In this document: piece by piece, positions 8,159-15,333 of the stretch
How positions within the stretch are numbered: the stretch's first letter is position 1
How the letters are laid out: every line of letters starts with the position of its first letter
Source: Actinomycetota bacterium
GTDB lineage: Bacteria; Actinomycetota; Humimicrobiia; Humimicrobiales; Humimicrobiaceae
Length of the DNA: 15,769 bases
Assembly: GCA_016870675.1 (NCBI GenBank)
Contig: VGAU01000013.1
Coordinates: 1 to 15,769 of the forward strand
Direction: 5' to 3'
Position numbers and translations under genes: made by a program
Notes under the pieces: generated by a model
What the model was told of the DNA's origin: nothing
Seen by the model: the letters and a program-made list of their open reading frames with translations, nothing else
Database searches by the model: none

Positions 8159-9568
8159 TTGACGCAAGATGATGATCCTTTGATATCAATTATCACTGTA
8201 AATTTTAACGGTAAGAAATTTTTAGGCAATCTTTTTAATTCCATACTTGATCTTAATTATTCACGTGAAAAAATCCAGATAATAATGGTAGATAATAATT
8301 CTACGGATGGTTCTGTAAAATTTGTGAAAAAAGAATTTCCGCAGGTAGAGATAATTGCTCTTAAGGAAAATAAGGGCTATGCTGGAGGTAATAATGAAGG
8401 ATTTAGCCGTTCAAAGGGGAAATATATAGCTCTTATAAATAACGATTGTGCAGTTGAAAAAGACTGGCTGTCTGAGATGCTGTCTATATTCAGGCAATCT
8501 ACTGATAATTCTAAAATAGGAGTGGTGGGCTCTAAAGTAGTTTTTTATTATCATTATCTACCTCTTCAACTGATTACAAATAGCAAGAATCAAAAAGAGA
8601 TGGGTGATAGTAGAAAATCCAGGAGACTGGGTGTTCAAATATATGATGTAAAAGCTGGTAATGCTGAAAATAATATTAGTTACCGAAGCATTTTAAATGA
8701 AAGTGTTAAGTATCTGGATGGATTTTATCCTGCAGAATCAGATGAAAAGGGGAAAATCTATCATTGGTCACAGGATAATGCCATTCTGGCCGTACCAATA
8801 GAGAATCTAAATAAGAACCTGGAGATACAGTTTAAGGTATCATCATATCTTTCACCCAATCATTTACAACTGGTAGTAGGTGAAGAAATATTTAAAGATT
8901 TTGAGGTTTCAAGGAAATCTAAAACTGTAAAAATAAAGATTCCAAAGAGATTTTTTGCTTACAGGAAAGACATTATCAATAGTTGCGGGATCAAGATAAA
9001 TAAATCCTTTTACAGTATGGATAGGGGTTTTGAGAGTTTCGATGAAGGACAATATAACCGGGTAGAAGAAGTCTTTGGACTCTCCGGGAGCAGCTTTATG
9101 GTGGATAGAAAAATGCTTGATGAGGTCGGCAATTTTGATGAGAGCTTTTTTACCTACTATGAAGATATTGATCTATTCTGGAGATCCAGGTTAGCCGGTT
9201 GGAAGAATTTCTTTACTCCTAAATCTATTGTAAGACATTTTCACTGTGGGACCAGTAAAGAATGGTCTTATGATTTTACATATTATGTGATTAGAAATAG
9301 GCTGCTTATGATTTTTAAATGCGGTTGGCTGTTTTTGTTTATTAAGAGTTATCTGGTATTCATTTTCTCAAATATAATTAACATCTTATATTATGTTGCC
9401 GGATTGCCTGCGAGTAAAAGGCAGAAAAGAATTGATATTCCGATCAGAATTAGAATTTTCTTTGAACTTTTCTATATGCTGCCTAAGAATTTAATAAGTA
9501 GAATTAGAATAAGAACTGGCAGGAAGGTGCAGGATAGAATTATCAAAAGCTGGATGAGAAGTTTTTAA
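8159..9568 (+). CDS. GT2 glycosyltransferase with large beta-sandwich-like insertion
   Basis: A 469-residue GT-A enzyme starting at TTG, with AAGGTGAG about 9 bases upstream. The GT2 core has IITVNFNGKKFLGNL, IIMVDNNSTDGS, NKGYAGGNNEG and the DXD equivalent NND at 94-96. The second half resumes with LSGSSFMVDRKMLDEVGNFDE and YYEDIDLFWRSRLAGW (Glu335, Asp336, Asp338), then HFHCGTS. Between the halves, about residues 130-304 do not belong to GT2: SRRLGVQIYDV at 154-164, DGFYPAE at 187-193, a Trp (YHWSQDN) and alternating strands such as NLEIQFKV, LQLVVGEE, VKIKIPKRFF. This looks like a beta-sandwich, possibly carbohydrate-binding. A related segment occurs in the next gene. A C-terminal hydrophobic segment (GWLFLFIKSYLVFIFSNI) suggests membrane association. 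Confidence 0.87.
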   Translation: MTQDDDPLISIITVNFNGKKFLGNLFNSILDLNYSREKIQIIMVDNNSTDGSVKFVKKEFPQVEIIALKENKGYAGGNNEGFSRSKGKYIALINNDCAVEKDWLSEMLSIFRQSTDNSKIGVVGSKVVFYYHYLPLQLITNSKNQKEMGDSRKSRRLGVQIYDVKAGNAENNISYRSILNESVKYLDGFYPAESDEKGKIYHWSQDNAILAVPIENLNKNLEIQFKVSSYLSPNHLQLVVGEEIFKDFEVSRKSKTVKIKIPKRFFAYRKDIINSCGIKINKSFYSMDRGFESFDEGQYNRVEEVFGLSGSSFMVDRKMLDEVGNFDESFFTYYEDIDLFWRSRLAGWKNFFTPKSIVRHFHCGTSKEWSYDFTYYVIRNRLLMIFKCGWLFLFIKSYLVFIFSNIINILYYVAGLPASKRQKRIDIPIRIRIFFELFYMLPKNLISRIRIRTGRKVQDRIIKSWMRSF

Positions 9569-9579
9569 CAGGGCATTTT

Positions 9580-11202
9580 ATGAAGAAGATTGCTATTTAT
9601 GATAGATACCTGTCAACAGTTGGGGGCGGGGAGCGATATAGCTGTAAGATTGCTGAAGTCTTATCCAAACAAAATGAATTTAAAGTAGATTTGATTACCG
9701 ATATATTTGCTGACTTAAGAGAAGTTTCCGGGAGACTTAACCTTGATCTGGACAGGGTGAATTTAAAAATATTCCCTTTCGTATCAGAAGATTATGCCGT
9801 AAAAATCACAAAAAAATATGACCTGTTCATGAATGCTACTTATTTAAGTTCACTTCCTGCATTCAGCCAAAAAAACATATATTTGTGTTATTTCCCGACT
9901 CCTTTTGATGTGGATTTTAAATTTATTCATAAGTTTTTGCTATTTTTTTTCAGACTGCCGGTAGTAAGGTTGTTTAAACTTGCAGACAAATTACTGGAGG
10001 GTTCCAGTGAAATAGAAATAGAGGAGGGTTTATATGAGCCAAAAAGATTTTTACTGAGAAGGGGCAGCTGGAGTAGCGGCAGAGTAATTTTAAGGGTAAA
10101 AAAATCTAACCAGCCTTTAAGGCTTGGTTTTAAGAATCCTGGTACAACTGGTCTTGGTTTAATGAAAGTAAATATTAAATTATTTGGAGATAGAGCAGGG
10201 AGCGAAGGATTTTCATATAATAAGGATATTGAGCTTGGAAAAGGCGCCAGGGAGACTGCCGAAATCCCATTAAGTCTAATCAGAGGCTTTTCTGAAGTTT
10301 TAATCTCGTCTGATACTTTCATCCCTGTGGAGATTGATAGGAGTTCTAAAGATTCCAGGAAACTTGGTGTAGTTGTTTATGACAAAAGAAGGATAAGCCT
10401 TTTTAAAAAAGCTGTTCTTAAAATTTTGGGGTATATTCCTTTATTTCTTATAACTTTTCCCAGAGATTTAACATTTTTAAAAACTTACGATAAGATAATT
10501 GCCATCTCAGAATATTCCAAAAAATGGATAAAAAAACTATGGGGCAGTGAAAGCACTATTTTATTCCCCCCGGTTGATATTGATAGTTTCAAAGTGGGGA
10601 AGAAGGAAAAAATTATTTTGAGTGTGGGGAGATTTTTCCCCGAACATCACAATAAAAAGCAACTTGAATTAGCTCAAATATTCAAGCAGATACTAGAGCA
10701 GTATCCAGATGAAATGAGGGGTTATACTTTATATTTAGTAGGTGGTGTGGGGGGTAGAGCTGACCATCTGGAGTATGTAGAGAAAATAAGAGCTGCAAGC
10801 AAAAATTACCCCATAGAAATAATAACTAATATAGGCTGGAAAGAATTAGTAGAACTTTTTGCCAGAGCATATATTTTCTGGCATGCTTCAGGGATGGGTG
10901 AAGATGAAAAAGCTCATCCTGAGAAATTCGAGCATTTTGGAATAACTACTGTGGAGGCGATGGCGGCTGGATGTATCCCTGTAGTTATAAATAAGGGAGG
11001 GCAGAAGGAAATTATAAATAACGGATATGATGGATTCTTTTTTGAGGACTGGCAGGAACTTAAAGATATTACTATAAAGATAATACGTGGGGAAGTGGAT
11101 GTGGAGAAGGTTAGAAAAAATGCAATTGCAAACTGCAGGAAGTTTTCTAATTCTAATTTTAAAAAGGACTTAATCTCAATAATTGGCAAAATTTTAAATT
11201 AA
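9580..11202 (+). CDS. Alg11-like GT4 glycosyltransferase with beta-sandwich-like insertion
   Basis: A 540-residue GT-B enzyme beginning YDRYLSTVGGGERYSCKIAE, the Gly-rich acceptor-side loop of Alg11-like mannosyltransferases. The N-terminal domain continues to about residue 142 (CYFPTPFDVDF). A roughly 130-residue segment (about 143-272) interrupts it: EEGLYEPKRF near 147, a Trp, RVILRV, LRLGF, VLISSDTFIPVEID and SRKLGVVVYD at 259-268. The core then resumes with TYDKIIAISEYSKKWIKKLW. The donor domain has ILSVGRFFPEHHNKKQ, LVGGV, and a canonical E-X7-E, Glu451 and Glu459, in FEHFGITTVEAMAAG. All catalytic features are intact. The insertion shares end motifs with that in the preceding gene, 11 bases upstream, so the two proteins may bind the same partner or glycan. 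Mannose as donor is only a family-level guess. Confidence 0.88.
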   Translation: MKKIAIYDRYLSTVGGGERYSCKIAEVLSKQNEFKVDLITDIFADLREVSGRLNLDLDRVNLKIFPFVSEDYAVKITKKYDLFMNATYLSSLPAFSQKNIYLCYFPTPFDVDFKFIHKFLLFFFRLPVVRLFKLADKLLEGSSEIEIEEGLYEPKRFLLRRGSWSSGRVILRVKKSNQPLRLGFKNPGTTGLGLMKVNIKLFGDRAGSEGFSYNKDIELGKGARETAEIPLSLIRGFSEVLISSDTFIPVEIDRSSKDSRKLGVVVYDKRRISLFKKAVLKILGYIPLFLITFPRDLTFLKTYDKIIAISEYSKKWIKKLWGSESTILFPPVDIDSFKVGKKEKIILSVGRFFPEHHNKKQLELAQIFKQILEQYPDEMRGYTLYLVGGVGGRADHLEYVEKIRAASKNYPIEIITNIGWKELVELFARAYIFWHASGMGEDEKAHPEKFEHFGITTVEAMAAGCIPVVINKGGQKEIINNGYDGFFFEDWQELKDITIKIIRGEVDVEKVRKNAIANCRKFSNSNFKKDLISIIGKILN

Positions 11203-11233
11203 TAATCAAAAAGAAGCAGTTTTAGGAGCATTA

Positions 11234-12178
11234 TTGGATATCAGTATCATAATTGTAAATTATAATAGCCTGGATTTTATAAAAAAATGTATTAGCGGCA
11301 TTAGAGAGCGTACTGGAAAAAATAGATTGACCTGTGAGATTTTGGTAGTGGATAATAATTCGAGTGATGGAAGTGTAGAGTATCTAAAAGAACAGGTTAA
11401 GAAAAATAATAGCTTTTATTTAATTGCAAATAAGAATAATAAGGGTTTCTCCAGAGCTTCTAATATGGGAGCGTTGAAAGCAAAGGGAGAGTATCTGCTG
11501 TTTTTAAATCCTGACACCAGGTTTATAAGCGGCAGTCTCGGAGAACTGGTAGATTTTTATAGTAAAGAGGATAGAACCGGCAGACCAGGAGTTGTGGGAG
11601 CAAAAATATTAAATTCAGACGGGACCCTGCAGTTCAGTTCCAGATCTTTTCCAACACTGGCAAGGCAGTTTTATGAGAGTTATTTTCTGTACCGGATATT
11701 TAAAAAAAGCCGTATTTTTGGTTCTTATTTTTTAAGCTGGTGGGACCACAATAGTCAGAAGGAAGTGGACTGGGTTGCTGGCTCATTTATGTTTGTTAAA
11801 AAAGATTATTTTATGGAAGCGGGTATGTTTGATGAAGATTATTTTATGTATAGTGAAGATTGCGACCTTTGCCTGAAATTATACAGAAAGGGCTATAAAA
11901 ATTACTATTTTCCTTACTTTATTATAGAACACGCTGACAGCGGCATTGCTTCCAGAAATATGGCAGCAAGAGAAGCAGGAATCTGGAAAAGCAGGAGACT
12001 ATATTTTAAGAAAAACTACTCTGCTGTCTATGCTGGATACTCGAGTTTCTTTTATTTGGCCGGAGTTCTAAATAGAATACTGTTATTTATAGTTTTATCT
12101 ATATTTAAACCTGGAAGTAAAAATAGGGCTAGACTTGCAGCGTATTTTAGGGTTTTAAGACTATATTTCAAGGGTTAA
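11234..12178 (+). CDS. GT2 glycosyltransferase, rhamnosyltransferase (WbbL-like)
   Basis: A 314-residue GT-A enzyme starting at TTG with AGGAG 5 bases upstream. Motifs: IIIVNYNSLDFIKKCI, ILVVDNNSSDGSVEYL, NNKGFSRASNMGA, NPD at 92-94 (FLNPDTRF), VDWVAGSFMFVKKDYF, and the catalytic segment YSEDCDLCLKLYRKGY with Glu208, Asp209, Asp211, then IIEHADSGIA. This arrangement is that of WbbL-like enzymes that transfer rhamnose to a polyprenyl-diphosphate-linked acceptor. The C-terminus is basic and hydrophobic (LNRILLFIVLSIF), in keeping with membrane binding. It is co-directional with close neighbours on both sides (31 and 4 bases), so co-transcription is likely. The length is normal for the family and nothing looks broken. 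Rhamnose is a family-based inference. Confidence 0.88.
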   Translation: MDISIIIVNYNSLDFIKKCISGIRERTGKNRLTCEILVVDNNSSDGSVEYLKEQVKKNNSFYLIANKNNKGFSRASNMGALKAKGEYLLFLNPDTRFISGSLGELVDFYSKEDRTGRPGVVGAKILNSDGTLQFSSRSFPTLARQFYESYFLYRIFKKSRIFGSYFLSWWDHNSQKEVDWVAGSFMFVKKDYFMEAGMFDEDYFMYSEDCDLCLKLYRKGYKNYYFPYFIIEHADSGIASRNMAAREAGIWKSRRLYFKKNYSAVYAGYSSFFYLAGVLNRILLFIVLSIFKPGSKNRARLAAYFRVLRLYFKG

Positions 12179-12182
12179 AAAT

Positions 12183-13274
12183 ATGATAAGAGGGGATAAT
12201 AAAAAAATAATACTTCCGGATGTGAGCTTTATAACCACAGTTTACAATGAGGAAAAAAGCATTATCGAATTTCTTGAAAGTTTAATGGAACAAATTTATC
12301 TGCCCGGTGAGATAATTATGGTTGATGGTGGTTCAAAAGATAGAACTTTTGAGATTACTTTAGGATTTTTTAAAGACAAAGCCTCCCAAAAAAATGGTGA
12401 TTATAGAACAGTATTAAATAACAGAAATGACAGCACCAGAGATAAAACAAATAAAAGAAACAACAAATCTATTGTAAATGTCAGAATAATTAAAAAAAGT
12501 GGGGCAAATATTTCACAGGGAAGAAATATTGCTATAAAAAATGCCTCTGGCAGGATTATTTGCGTAAGCGATGCTGGTTGCATTCTGAATAAAAATTGGT
12601 TGAAAGAAATTACCAGATTTTATGATGATACTTCATGTAATGTAGTTGGTGGCCTGAACCTGCCGTTTTGCCGGAATTTTATACAGAAGTGTCTTGCTGT
12701 CTGTGTTGTGCCTGCAAGGGGAGAAATAAAAGTTGAAAAATATATGCCCTCATCCAGAAATATAAGTTTTAAAAAGAAAGTCTGGATTGATGTTGGCGGT
12801 TATCCTGAAAATATGGATTATGGTGAGGATATGAAATTTGATTTTAATATAAAAGCTGCGGGTTGCAGGATAAGATTTAATCCTGATGCTGTCGTTTACT
12901 GGAAAATGAGAGAAAATCCTGTTCAAATATTCTGGCAATTCTTCGGATATGCAAAAGGTGATGCGATGGGCAGGATGTATCCCGTCCGTCATCTTATAAG
13001 GTTTAGCGCATTTTTTACCCTTTTAATTATTTTGATTGGTGCATTCTGTTTAAGCAAATGGATTCTGGTTATACTGGCACCGCTTTTTGTAGCTTATGTC
13101 TTCAAACCCTACAGCAAGTTAGTTAATGGCTGGAGCAGTAATGGAAGTTGCAGTTTTTATGGAGTGGAAAAATTTTTATCTATCCTTTTTATACCTCTTT
13201 TACTTCTACAAATTGACCTTTCAAAGATGTGCGGCTATATTTATGGCCTTTTTAAAAAAATTATTATAGAATAA
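12183..13274 (+). CDS. GT2 glycosyltransferase with C-terminal membrane helices (ExoA-like)
   Basis: A 363-residue GT-A enzyme: VSFITTVYNEEKSIIEFL at the N-terminus, IIMVDGGSKDRTFEI, then GRNIAIKNASGRIICVSDAGC, where D130-A-G replaces the usual DXD, a common variant in ExoA-type enzymes. A Lys/Arg/Asn-rich low-complexity insertion (about 78-100) separates the first two. MDYGEDMKFDFNIKAAG with Glu215 and Asp216 is the acceptor/catalytic region. Two or three hydrophobic helices follow (about 270-310 and 330-358), as in succinoglycan-type transferases that elongate lipid-linked sugars at the membrane. AAGGG lies before the ATG, 4 bases after the previous stop. It is the last gene of the tight run; a strongly AT-rich gap follows. 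The sugar and linkage are unknown. Confidence 0.87.
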   Translation: MIRGDNKKIILPDVSFITTVYNEEKSIIEFLESLMEQIYLPGEIIMVDGGSKDRTFEITLGFFKDKASQKNGDYRTVLNNRNDSTRDKTNKRNNKSIVNVRIIKKSGANISQGRNIAIKNASGRIICVSDAGCILNKNWLKEITRFYDDTSCNVVGGLNLPFCRNFIQKCLAVCVVPARGEIKVEKYMPSSRNISFKKKVWIDVGGYPENMDYGEDMKFDFNIKAAGCRIRFNPDAVVYWKMRENPVQIFWQFFGYAKGDAMGRMYPVRHLIRFSAFFTLLIILIGAFCLSKWILVILAPLFVAYVFKPYSKLVNGWSSNGSCSFYGVEKFLSILFIPLLLLQIDLSKMCGYIYGLFKKIIIE

Positions 13275-13440
13275 ATATATATTTTTTTAATAATTGTTTA
13301 TAAGTATTTTTAAAAGTATTTAAATTTTTTTGAATTTGTTTTATAATATAACCTAAAATATAAAATTTAATCATTTTATTATAGATATTTTTAATTAAAT
13401 ATGAGATAATAATAAATAATAATTATTTAATATATTTTTA
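13275..13440. other. Extremely AT-rich intergenic segment
   Basis: By hand count about 11 of 166 bases are G or C (about 93% AT), clearly poorer than the coding sequence around it. No ORF or convincing promoter pair could be picked, because almost every position resembles a -10 box. It separates the glycosyltransferase run from the antitoxin-like gene. Confidence 0.6.
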
Positions 13441-13499
13441 TAAACTAATAAAAATTAAGTGGTATCCTAAAAAGATGAAAAATATCAAAGGAGTGAAAA

Positions 13500-13724
13500 A
13501 TGGATTATGGGGATGAAGTAAAAAAAATTGATACCAATGAGTTAAGAGTTAATCTTACAAAGTATTTAACCGAAAATTTAGGTGATACTATATATATAAC
13601 CAGGTATAACAGGTTGGTAGCAGAAATCAGAGTATATACTGAAGATACCAGAAGAAAAACCGAGCTTAGAATTGCAAGGAAAATGCTTGAAGCCGCAGAT
13701 AGAGAGAAAAATCAAAGGGAGTAG
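13500..13724 (+). CDS. Phd/YefM-type antitoxin-like protein, orphan
   Basis: A 74-residue protein with the Phd/YefM N-terminal pattern: IDTNELRVNLTKYLTE followed by DTIYITRYNRLVAEIRVY, the strand-helix-strand DNA-binding fold in which a short ITRxxxxVA strand follows the first helix. The C-terminal 25 residues are charged and helical, as expected for the toxin-binding tail. An excellent Shine-Dalgarno, AAAGGAG, lies 6 bases before the ATG at 13500. No Doc, RelE or PIN toxin gene follows: the next 200 bases hold a hairpin and a promoter, then a radical SAM gene. Orphan antitoxins can act as plain transcription repressors or be remnants of lost modules. Family assignment rests on pattern alone; a role for it here is unknown. 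Confidence 0.72.
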   Translation: MDYGDEVKKIDTNELRVNLTKYLTENLGDTIYITRYNRLVAEIRVYTEDTRRKTELRIARKMLEAADREKNQRE

Positions 13725-13758
13725 CAGATTAACTGGAATTATTGGTTATTATTAATTT

Positions 13759-13804
13759 AAAATAGCACAGAGTTCGTAAGTGACTGTATGTGCTATTTTG
13801 TTTT
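13759..13804 (+). terminator. Hairpin terminator after the Phd-like gene
   Basis: A perfect 11-base inverted repeat, AAAATAGCACA (13759-13769) and TGTGCTATTTT (13789-13799), with a 19-base loop. The 3' arm runs into a T-rich tract (TTTTGTTTT). This fits a Rho-independent terminator for the antitoxin-like gene 34 bases upstream. The A-run on the 5' side would give a T-run on the other strand, so it could work in both directions. Confidence 0.7.
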
Positions 13805-13858
13805 CTAATTTAAGATTTTCAAGCTGGAATAGACATTCGAAAATATTTTGTTTGTCAC

Positions 13859-13887
13859 TTGCCTTTTTCTATTGCTAGGATTAGAAT
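13859..13887 (+). promoter_or_regulatory. Sigma-70/A-type promoter for the radical SAM gene
   Basis: TTGCCT (13859-13864), 17 bases, TAGAAT (13882-13887). Transcription would begin near 13894, giving a leader of about 45 bases to the ATG at 13939. It lies just downstream of a terminator-like hairpin, so the radical SAM gene is probably its own transcription unit. Confidence 0.45.
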
Positions 13888-13938
13888 TTGTTAATTAATA
13901 AAAAAATTTAAAGATTTAAACATTTGATTTTTAAATAA

Positions 13939-15333
13939 ATGAGAGTTTTACTTGTTTACCCCGATATTAATATTAGGGGAGGCGCTCTAAGTTATCACTA
14001 TGGACTCGGCTCTCTATCTGCAGTGCTTAAAAAGGCAAACCATCAGACTTCTCTTCAATACCTTTATGGAAATTATGACCCTAAACCACTTATCCAGAAA
14101 ATTAAAGAATATAAACCAGATATAATAGGCATTACAACTGTCAGCTTTCAATATAAATATATTAAGAGACTACTGCAAGACATAAGTCATTTTGGAATTT
14201 TTACAATATGCGGCGGGCCGCATATATCTCTTGCCCCTTATGAACTTGAGACAGCAGAATACCTGAATGCGATCTGTGTAGGAGAAGGAGAATATGCTCT
14301 ACTTGAACTGGTAAATGCTCTTGAACAAAACAGGGATGTAACAAATATAAAGAATATTTGGGTAAAAAAAGACGGTAGAGTTTATTCGAATCCTTGCAGG
14401 CCCTTTATTGAAGATCTTGATAGCCTGCCATTTGTTGACAGGGAATTATTTGATTTTCAAAAGATAGTGAATTCTGACTATGATAGAGCAGAATTTATGG
14501 CTTCAAGAGGATGCCCTTATAGTTGTACGTATTGCAGCAACAGCGGACTCAGAAAAGTTGCTGAAGGAAAGTATGTAAGATTCAGGAGTATAAAAAATGT
14601 AATTACTGAGATAAAAGATGTTATTTCAAGATATAAAGTGAAGTCAATATATCTAAATGATGATGTATTTACAATAAATAAAAATTATGTTGAAGAATTT
14701 TGCAAAACATATGGCAGAGAAATAGAACACCCGTTTGAAATAAATACCCGCGTTGAAAACCTGTCACTGCCAATTCTTCAAATGCTTAAGAATGCCAGAT
14801 GCTACAGGATTGCCATGGGTCTTGAGCAGGGAGATGAGAAATTTAGAAAGGAAGTTTTAAACAGACCTATGAGCAACCGGAGGATTGAAGAAGCTTTTAC
14901 ACAGGCAAAGCAGGTTGGACTGAAAACAAAGACATTTAATATAGTTGGGTTTCCTTTTGAAACTTATGATATTCACATGAGTACGGTTATGTTAAACAGA
15001 AAAATTCAGCCTTCAAGCATAGTCATTTATATTTTTGAACCTTATCCTGGTACTCCTCTATATGAAGCCTGTATAAAAAACAACTTTATTGAAAAACAAA
15101 GGGAGGATGAAGAATTTGTATCCAGGACTGATACCATCTTAAAACTTCCAATGTTCCCTCGAAAACAAATATTAAGCTGTTACAGAAGATTCCCATGGAG
15201 AGTTTATCGGGGAAAATCATTAAAGAGAGCACTGTTATTTAAAATTTATTATTCTAAATACGGGGAATTCATTATAAAGCTTATGTCTCCTTTTAAAAAG
15301 TATATACAGAGATTTGCAATAAAGGGTAACTGA
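13939..15333 (+). CDS. B12-binding radical SAM enzyme
   Basis: A 464-residue member of the cobalamin-binding radical SAM superfamily. The N-terminal domain (about 1-140) has MRVLLVYPDI, PDIIGITTVSFQY and ICGGPHISLAPYE, the usual Rossmann-like B12-binding fold. It lacks a clear DXHXXG cobalamin-ligand motif, common in this class. The radical SAM domain has C192PYSC196TYC199, binding the 4Fe-4S cluster, then SIYLNDDVFT, INTRVENL, IAMGLEQGDEKFRKEVLNR and IVGFPFET, all family hallmarks. Such enzymes often methylate or rearrange unactivated carbons in lipids, sugars or antibiotics. The C-terminal 80 residues are basic. It is transcribed from its own promoter, with no Shine-Dalgarno apparent; the ATG fits the start of the first strand. 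The substrate is unknown; position next to glycan genes suggests a lipid or sugar target but does not prove it. Confidence 0.88.
   Translation: MRVLLVYPDINIRGGALSYHYGLGSLSAVLKKANHQTSLQYLYGNYDPKPLIQKIKEYKPDIIGITTVSFQYKYIKRLLQDISHFGIFTICGGPHISLAPYELETAEYLNAICVGEGEYALLELVNALEQNRDVTNIKNIWVKKDGRVYSNPCRPFIEDLDSLPFVDRELFDFQKIVNSDYDRAEFMASRGCPYSCTYCSNSGLRKVAEGKYVRFRSIKNVITEIKDVISRYKVKSIYLNDDVFTINKNYVEEFCKTYGREIEHPFEINTRVENLSLPILQMLKNARCYRIAMGLEQGDEKFRKEVLNRPMSNRRIEEAFTQAKQVGLKTKTFNIVGFPFETYDIHMSTVMLNRKIQPSSIVIYIFEPYPGTPLYEACIKNNFIEKQREDEEFVSRTDTILKLPMFPRKQILSCYRRFPWRVYRGKSLKRALLFKIYYSKYGEFIIKLMSPFKKYIQRFAIKGN

Noticed and set aside
7951..8172. A 73-codon plus-strand frame overlapping the end of the small membrane protein
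   Set aside because: It overlaps a well-supported EamA-like gene in another frame and its sequence shows no family pattern.
13252..13290. 10-base inverted repeat TTAAAAAAAT / ATTTTTTTAA around the stop of the GT2 at 12183
   Set aside because: It is made only of A and T, spans the coding end and is expected by chance in such AT-rich sequence; too weak to call a terminator.
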